Assembly: GCA_016937725.1 (NCBI GenBank)
Contig: JAFGVZ010000061.1
Coordinates: 1 to 16,893, forward strand
Reading direction: 5' to 3'
DNA length: 16,893 nucleotides
From: Paracoccaceae bacterium
Lineage (GTDB): Bacteria > Pseudomonadota > Alphaproteobacteria > Rhodobacterales > Rhodobacteraceae
Position 1 is the stretch's first letter, and each line of letters opens with the position of its first letter. Of the stretch, positions 13,081 through 16,893 are shown piece after piece. The translations under genes were made by a program, and so were the position numbers. The notes below the pieces were generated by a model. The model did not search any database. It was not told the DNA's origin and saw only the letters and a program-made list of their open reading frames with translations.

Positions 13081-14271
13081 ATGGCTTTCAACACGCTGGA
13101 CGACATGGATTTCGCAGGCCGCACGGCCTTGGTTCGGGTAGACATTAACGTGCCCATGGCGGAGGGGCGCGTGACAGACTCCACGCGGATAGAGCGCATT
13201 CTGCCCACCATCCGCCACATCACCGAAGCCGGGGGCAAGGTCGTCCTGTTGGCGCATTTCGACCGGCCCAAGGGCAAACGCGTGCCGGAAATGTCGCTGG
13301 CGCTTGTGCGCCCTGCGCTTGAAGCGGCTTTGGGCCAACCCGTCGCCTTTGCCGAGGATTGCGTGGGCCTGCCCGCCAAGAAGGCCGTGTCCGAACTGCA
13401 AGCAGGCGGCGTCCTTTTGCTGGAAAACACCCGCTTTCACGCGGGCGAGGAAAAAAACGACACCATGCTGGCCGCCGGCATGGCTGCCTTGGGCGACATT
13501 TTCGTGAATGATGCATTTTCCGCCGCGCACCGCGCCCATGCCTCGACCACCGGGATTGCCAAGCTGATGCAAAATTGCGCGGGCCGCCTGATGGAGGCGG
13601 AACTGACCGCGCTGGAGAAGGCCTTAGGCTCCCCAGAGCGCCCGGTTGCGGCGGTTGTCGGCGGGGCCAAGGTCTCGACAAAGCTGGACCTGTTATCGAA
13701 CCTGATCGGGCGCGTTGACCATCTGATCATCGGCGGTGGCATGGCAAATACGTTCCTTGTCGCGCAAGGGGTCGAGATTGGGAAATCCTTGGCAGAGCGC
13801 GAGATGACCGATACCGCGTCCGACATCATGGCCAAAGCGACCGATGCCGGGTGCACCATCCACCTGCCGCGCGACATTGTCGTGGCGCGCGAATTCGCCG
13901 CCGGTGCCGCGTCGGAAACCTTGCCCGTCGATCAATGCCCCGTCGATGCGATGATCCTTGACGCAGGCCCGCAGACCGTCGCCGCGATCAAGGAGCTGTT
14001 CTCTGGCTGCCGCACGCTGGTGTGGAACGGACCGCTGGGCGCGTTCGAAATCGCCCCGTTCGACATGGCGACCAATGCCGCGGCGAACGCCGCGGCAGAG
14101 TTCACCGAGGCAGGCGCGCTTATTTCCGTGGCCGGCGGTGGCGATACGGTCGCCGCTTTGAACAAGGCAGGCGTCGCAGACAAGTTCAGCTACGTCTCTA
14201 CCGCCGGGGGCGCTTTCCTTGAATGGCTCGAGGGCAAGACGCTGCCCGGCGTTGCCGCGCTAGAGGTGTAA
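13081..14271 (+). CDS. pgk: Phosphoglycerate kinase
   Basis: The product has 396 aa, the normal bacterial length. Pgk transfers a phosphate from 1,3-bisphosphoglycerate to ADP in glycolysis and runs in reverse in gluconeogenesis and the Calvin cycle; it is cytoplasmic. Seen are VRVDINVPM (18-26), HFDRPKG (59-65), NDAFSAAHRAHAS (143-155), the nucleotide-binding VGGAKVSTKLDLL (193-205), VWNGPLGAFEIAPFD and the GGGDTVAALNKAGV loop near residue 358. AAGGGGCAGAC precedes the ATG. gap, tkt or fba, which often cluster with pgk, are not seen. A small membrane protein gene follows three bases after the stop. Confidence 0.98.
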   Translation: MAFNTLDDMDFAGRTALVRVDINVPMAEGRVTDSTRIERILPTIRHITEAGGKVVLLAHFDRPKGKRVPEMSLALVRPALEAALGQPVAFAEDCVGLPAKKAVSELQAGGVLLLENTRFHAGEEKNDTMLAAGMAALGDIFVNDAFSAAHRAHASTTGIAKLMQNCAGRLMEAELTALEKALGSPERPVAAVVGGAKVSTKLDLLSNLIGRVDHLIIGGGMANTFLVAQGVEIGKSLAEREMTDTASDIMAKATDAGCTIHLPRDIVVAREFAAGAASETLPVDQCPVDAMILDAGPQTVAAIKELFSGCRTLVWNGPLGAFEIAPFDMATNAAANAAAEFTEAGALISVAGGGDTVAALNKAGVADKFSYVSTAGGAFLEWLEGKTLPGVAALEV

Positions 14272-14274
14272 TCG

Positions 14275-14490
14275 ATGGAAATGCTCGTCTGGGCCGGGGC
14301 GGTCGTGTCGCTGGCCGGTGTTATTGGGCTGGTCTGGTGCATTCTGTATGTCGTGAAGCTTCGTCGCGCGGCGCTGGACGAAACCGCGATGCGTGCCAAG
14401 ATGCACAAGGCAGTTTTGGTTAATTTCGCGGCGCTGGCCATCTCGACCCTGGGGCTGATGATGGTCGTGGCCGGGATATTTCTGTCCTAA
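14275..14490 (+). CDS. Small two-helix membrane protein downstream of pgk
   Basis: The product has 71 aa. It begins MEMLVWAGAVVSLAGVIGLV and has two hydrophobic helices (about residues 5-27 and 45-70). Between them is a short charged loop VKLRRAALDETAMRAKMHK, which by the positive-inside rule should lie in the cytoplasm. I do not recognise a named family. It starts three bases after the pgk stop and is probably translated from the same mRNA; the Shine-Dalgarno would lie inside the pgk end (GAGGTG). Its codon use matches its neighbours and the frame is fully open, so it is likely a real gene. Confidence 0.75.
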   Translation: MEMLVWAGAVVSLAGVIGLVWCILYVVKLRRAALDETAMRAKMHKAVLVNFAALAISTLGLMMVVAGIFLS

Positions 14491-14606
14491 GCGGGTCGCA
14501 GCATCGGTTTTCCCGCGCGAGGGGGATTCCCCCAGAGCGTGTTATGTGGCATGACTATGCCCAAGCTGGGCAAACCAGCACCGCAGGCAACCGAGCAGGT
14601 CATTAT

Positions 14607-14903
14607 ATGCGCAAGTCTAGACCCGCCATTGGCGCGCTGTTCTTCTTTGGGCTGGCAAGTGTGCTGGGCTTGTATTTCACCTTCGCGGCTGTGCAGGGCA
14701 GCTTCGGGCTGTTTAATCGCGTGCAGGTCGAGGCCGAGAATGCCGAACTGGAAGTTCGGCGCGACCGCCTGCGCGTAGAGCTTGCCAATTTGCAGAACAA
14801 GACAGAGCGGTTGTCAGACGACTACCTTGATCTGGACCTTTTGGACGAGCGCGCGCGCGACGTGCTGGGGCTGGCCCGGCCCGACGAGGTTATCATTCGC
14901 TAA
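14607..14903 (+). CDS. ftsB: FtsB/DivIC-like septum formation protein
   Basis: The product has 98 aa from the ATG at 14607. A single membrane helix (about residues 7-29) is followed by a coiled coil (38-72) of the form VQVEAENAELEVRRDRLRVE then LANLQNKTERLSDD. The end LLDERARDVLGLARPDEVII matches the C-terminus of FtsB/DivIC proteins, where E-x-x-AR-x-x-LG(Y/L)-x-xP-x-E is conserved. FtsB links FtsL and FtsQ in the division complex with the coiled coil in the periplasm. In many alphaproteobacteria this gene precedes pdhA; here the next gene is convergent, so the usual linkage is broken or lies elsewhere. An upstream in-frame ATG at 14544 would add 21 polar residues and is unlikely. The symbol is by family resemblance. 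Confidence 0.85.
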   Translation: MRKSRPAIGALFFFGLASVLGLYFTFAAVQGSFGLFNRVQVEAENAELEVRRDRLRVELANLQNKTERLSDDYLDLDLLDERARDVLGLARPDEVIIR

Positions 14904-14915
14904 GGCATTTGCGGC

Positions 14916-16346
14916 TTAATAGGCGTTTTCGCCCGACAACACGGCGGGTAGCGTCAGGGCCAGAATGCGTATGTCCAGCCATGGCGTCCATGTGTCGATA
15001 TAGTGCAGATCGCAGGCAAGGCGGCGGCGAATATCCTCTGGCTGCGTGACGGCACCCCGAAACCCGCGCACCTGCGCCAGCCCGGTCAGCCCCGGCTTAA
15101 CCTTGTGGCGCGCAGCATAGCCTGCGGCAACGGCGGCGAATTCCATGTCAAGGCTGCGCGCGCCGACCGCGTGCGGGCGCGGCCCGACCAACGACATATC
15201 CCCCGCCAACACATTGAAAAGCTGTGGTAATTCGTCCAGCGAACTGCGCCGCAAAAAGCGCCCCACGCGGGTAACGCGGGCATCGCCCTGCGCCACTGGC
15301 ACCACCGCCCCCTCGTCGCGCTGCGCATGGTGCAAACTGCGGAATTTCAGGGCTGTAAACGGTGCGCCGACATAACCTTCGCGCCTTTGCCGAAACAGGA
15401 TCGGGCCGGAACTGTCCAACCGGATGGCCAGCGCGATCAGCGCCATGAGCGGTAGCGCAACAAGCGTTAGCACCCCACCCACGAATAGGTCGAAGCCACG
15501 TTTGAACAGGGCATCGCGCGCGCGCAGGGGCCTGTCGAACAGGTCCAAGAGCGCTAGGTCGCCCAGCCAACGATAGCTGCGCGGGCGCAGGCCCAGCTTG
15601 CCGTCATACGGTGCCAGACGGATATCGACCGGCAACACCCAAAGCGGCGTAAGGATTTGCAAGATACGATCCTCTGCGCGGGGAGGCATGGTCAGTAGTA
15701 TCATATCAACCGGCTGCGCGCGCACGAACGCAGGTAGATCGGCCATGCGCCCAAGGCGCGGCACCCCAAGTTGCACAGGCGGCGAGCGCTCATCGTCACG
15801 GTCATCGAACAGGCCCAGCACGCGCACACCCTGATTTTGCAGTGCCAACAAGCGCTGCAAAGTGCTGTGCGCTTCTGCGCCGCCGCCTGCAATGACCACG
15901 CAAAGCGCGATATGCCCATTCTGCGCCATGGCGCGAATTGGCAGAAGGGCACAAAAGCGCCATACGGTGGCAAGGCCAGCCGCCGCTGCGACCAAGGCCA
16001 ACCCCGAAACATGCGCCATCCCGACCAAGCTGGCCAGTGCCAGTGCCGCCCAAGCCCAAGCACCATGCGAGCGGTCATACCCGCCCAAGGGCGCGGCAGG
16101 ATCCGGACGCGACACCAACATTCCCAGCCACAGGCCCGACAGGCCAAGCGCGAGGCCGGGCACCGCATCGGCAAGTGACATTTCTGCAAACCCAACCCAA
16201 AGCGCCGCGCCACACATGGCCAGAACCGCCAAGGCGCCTTCTACAAAACGAGCCAGCACCACAAGCCGCGCGGGCGTGATGCGCCGCACATTCCAACCAA
16301 GGGGCTGCGCGCCCACGCCCAAAGACTTGACCGACGATTGCTGCAT
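14916..16346 (-). CDS. Polyprenyl-phosphate sugar-phosphate transferase starting exopolysaccharide synthesis
   Basis: The product has 476 aa, the length of the WbaP/ExoY-like group with an N-terminal membrane part. Four or so membrane helices lie in residues 28-135, a central Rossmann-like domain begins HIALCVVIAGGGAEAH (145-160), and the C-terminal bacterial sugar transferase domain covers about 280-476. That domain has the re-entrant helix FKRGFDLFVGGVLTLVALPL (281-300), FRQRREGYVGAPFTALKFRS, the catalytic dyad in SSLDELPQL (Asp371-Glu372) and SLVGPRPHA (385-393). It transfers a sugar phosphate from a nucleotide sugar to undecaprenyl phosphate at the inner membrane. The start at 16346 is the only ATG before the frame enters rnpB, but it lacks a clear Shine-Dalgarno. 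It ends 12 bases from the convergent ftsB-like gene. Confidence 0.93.
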   Translation of the reverse strand: MQQSSVKSLGVGAQPLGWNVRRITPARLVVLARFVEGALAVLAMCGAALWVGFAEMSLADAVPGLALGLSGLWLGMLVSRPDPAAPLGGYDRSHGAWAWAALALASLVGMAHVSGLALVAAAAGLATVWRFCALLPIRAMAQNGHIALCVVIAGGGAEAHSTLQRLLALQNQGVRVLGLFDDRDDERSPPVQLGVPRLGRMADLPAFVRAQPVDMILLTMPPRAEDRILQILTPLWVLPVDIRLAPYDGKLGLRPRSYRWLGDLALLDLFDRPLRARDALFKRGFDLFVGGVLTLVALPLMALIALAIRLDSSGPILFRQRREGYVGAPFTALKFRSLHHAQRDEGAVVPVAQGDARVTRVGRFLRRSSLDELPQLFNVLAGDMSLVGPRPHAVGARSLDMEFAAVAAGYAARHKVKPGLTGLAQVRGFRGAVTQPEDIRRRLACDLHYIDTWTPWLDIRILALTLPAVLSGENAY

Positions 16347-16404
16347 GATGGCCCAATTTGCTGATGACCAGCAGCCTACAAAGCAGAGCTTAAGGGCGGG
16401 TAAA

Positions 16405-16799
16405 GATGCGGATGGCCTGTAAGCCGGGTTCTGTCCGGGGGGCTTGCGCCCCCGTGGATGACCATTCATCTGCCCCCGTGCTTGCGCGCGGGGGTCAAGC
16501 TGCCAACCCGGACCTCGGGCTGAAGCGGCCCTGCGGCGGTATCCCCGAAGGGACCGGACCCGCGTGAAGTCCCTATTCGGCATTGCTCCCGGTGGGGCTT
16601 GCCATGCCGGTCCGGTTGCCCGTCCCGCGGTGAGCTTTTACCTCACCGTTTCACCCTTACCATGCATGCATGGCGGTCTGTTCTCTGTGGCGCTGTCCCT
16701 CGGGTTGCCCCGGCCGGGCGTTACCCGGCACCGTCGCTTCATGGAGCCCGGACTTTCCTCGACAGCTTGCGCCGCCGCGGTCATCCAGCCATCCGCATC
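16405..16799 (-). ncRNA. rnpB: RNase P RNA (class A)
   Basis: The catalytic RNA of ribonuclease P trims the 5' leader of pre-tRNAs. On the minus strand the universal element GAGGAAAGTCCGGGCTCC lies at 16760-16743, AGGGTGAAACGGTGAGG follows in the middle, and ACAGAACCCGGCTTACAGGCC lies at 16434-16414. The ends pair as helix P1: GATGCGGATGGC at the 5' end against GGCCATCCGCATC at the 3' end. The length of about 395 bases fits an alphaproteobacterial class A RNA. Open frames across this region are artefacts of its GC richness. Ends are set by P1 pairing and may be off by a few bases. Confidence 0.95.
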
Positions 16800-16806
16800 G
16801 GGATTG

Positions 16807-16835
16807 CGCATATGCCGCCCGCGCTGCTTGGTCAA
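16807..16835 (-). promoter_or_regulatory. Candidate rnpB promoter
   Basis: On the minus strand TTGACC (complement of 16830-16835) and TATGCG (complement of 16807-16812) are spaced by exactly 17 bases, and a start about seven bases later would fall right at the 5' end of rnpB. The position and the good -35 box make this the best promoter in the window. Confidence 0.6.
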
Positions 16836-16893
16836 TGGCCTACACCCCTTGTCGCTTTGAGCGCCCTGCACTAAGCAAGTTGCAAGCAATTAT

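Noticed and set aside
14523..14535. GGGGG-ATT-CCCCC inverted repeat upstream of the ftsB-like gene
   Set aside because: Five GC pairs with a 3-base loop and no U-tract; no evidence that it is a terminator or operator. It contains a GATTC (GANTC) site, but such sites occur by chance about every 500 bases.
16564..16889. Open frames on both strands over the end of the window
   Set aside because: They lie over rnpB, whose universal RNase P RNA elements and end pairing explain the sequence.

Overview
The window looks like chromosomal DNA of an alphaproteobacterium of the order Rhodobacterales (Roseobacter/Rhodobacter relatives). This is inferred from the GC-rich codon use, the single-cysteine DksA, the DUF2927 lipoprotein and 54-residue membrane protein next to a MoxR/VWA pair, and the pgk and ftsB-like genes. 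I see no insertion sequence, integrase, tRNA, CRISPR array or prophage gene. Most of it is ordinary core genome, with several conserved but uncharacterised genes.

Layout: (1) 1-1731, plus strand: the C-terminal end of peptidyl-tRNA hydrolase (pth), an overlapping DUF2332 gene and a cysteine-rich DUF2237 gene. (2) 1728-2651, minus strand: a membrane-anchored LuxR-type regulator and, upstream of it, a small secreted PepSY-like protein. (3) 2652-2991: a long non-coding interval with a strong minus-strand intrinsic terminator just before the PepSY-like gene and a second large hairpin just after trpB. A 15-base strip between them can pair with two different downstream segments, so this may be an attenuator or a small RNA. 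(4) 2992-6538, minus strand: trpB, a membrane-anchored retropepsin-like protease, an FAD monooxygenase translationally coupled to it, and dksA. (5) 6739-10727, plus strand: a tight five-gene operon of MoxR-type AAA+ ATPase, GNAT acetyltransferase, DUF2927 lipoprotein, 54-aa membrane protein and CoxE-like VWA protein, followed by a secreted DUF4168 protein. (6) 11273-12389, minus strand: two overlapping cyclophilin genes, one cytoplasmic and one exported, convergent on a bidirectional terminator. (7) 12558-14903, plus strand: a DoxX-like membrane protein with terminator, pgk, a 71-aa membrane protein and an FtsB/DivIC-like protein. (8) 14916-16835, minus strand: an exopolysaccharide-type initiating sugar-phosphate transferase preceded by rnpB (RNase P RNA) and its promoter.

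Functionally the window mixes housekeeping (pth, trpB, pgk, dksA, ftsB-like, rnpB, cyclophilins) with envelope functions. The least understood parts are the MoxR/VWA operon, which probably forms an ATPase plus metal-binding-adaptor remodelling system tied to the envelope through its lipoprotein, and the membrane LuxR/PepSY-like pair with its structured leader. All assignments come from reading translated sequence and motifs; no database search was run.
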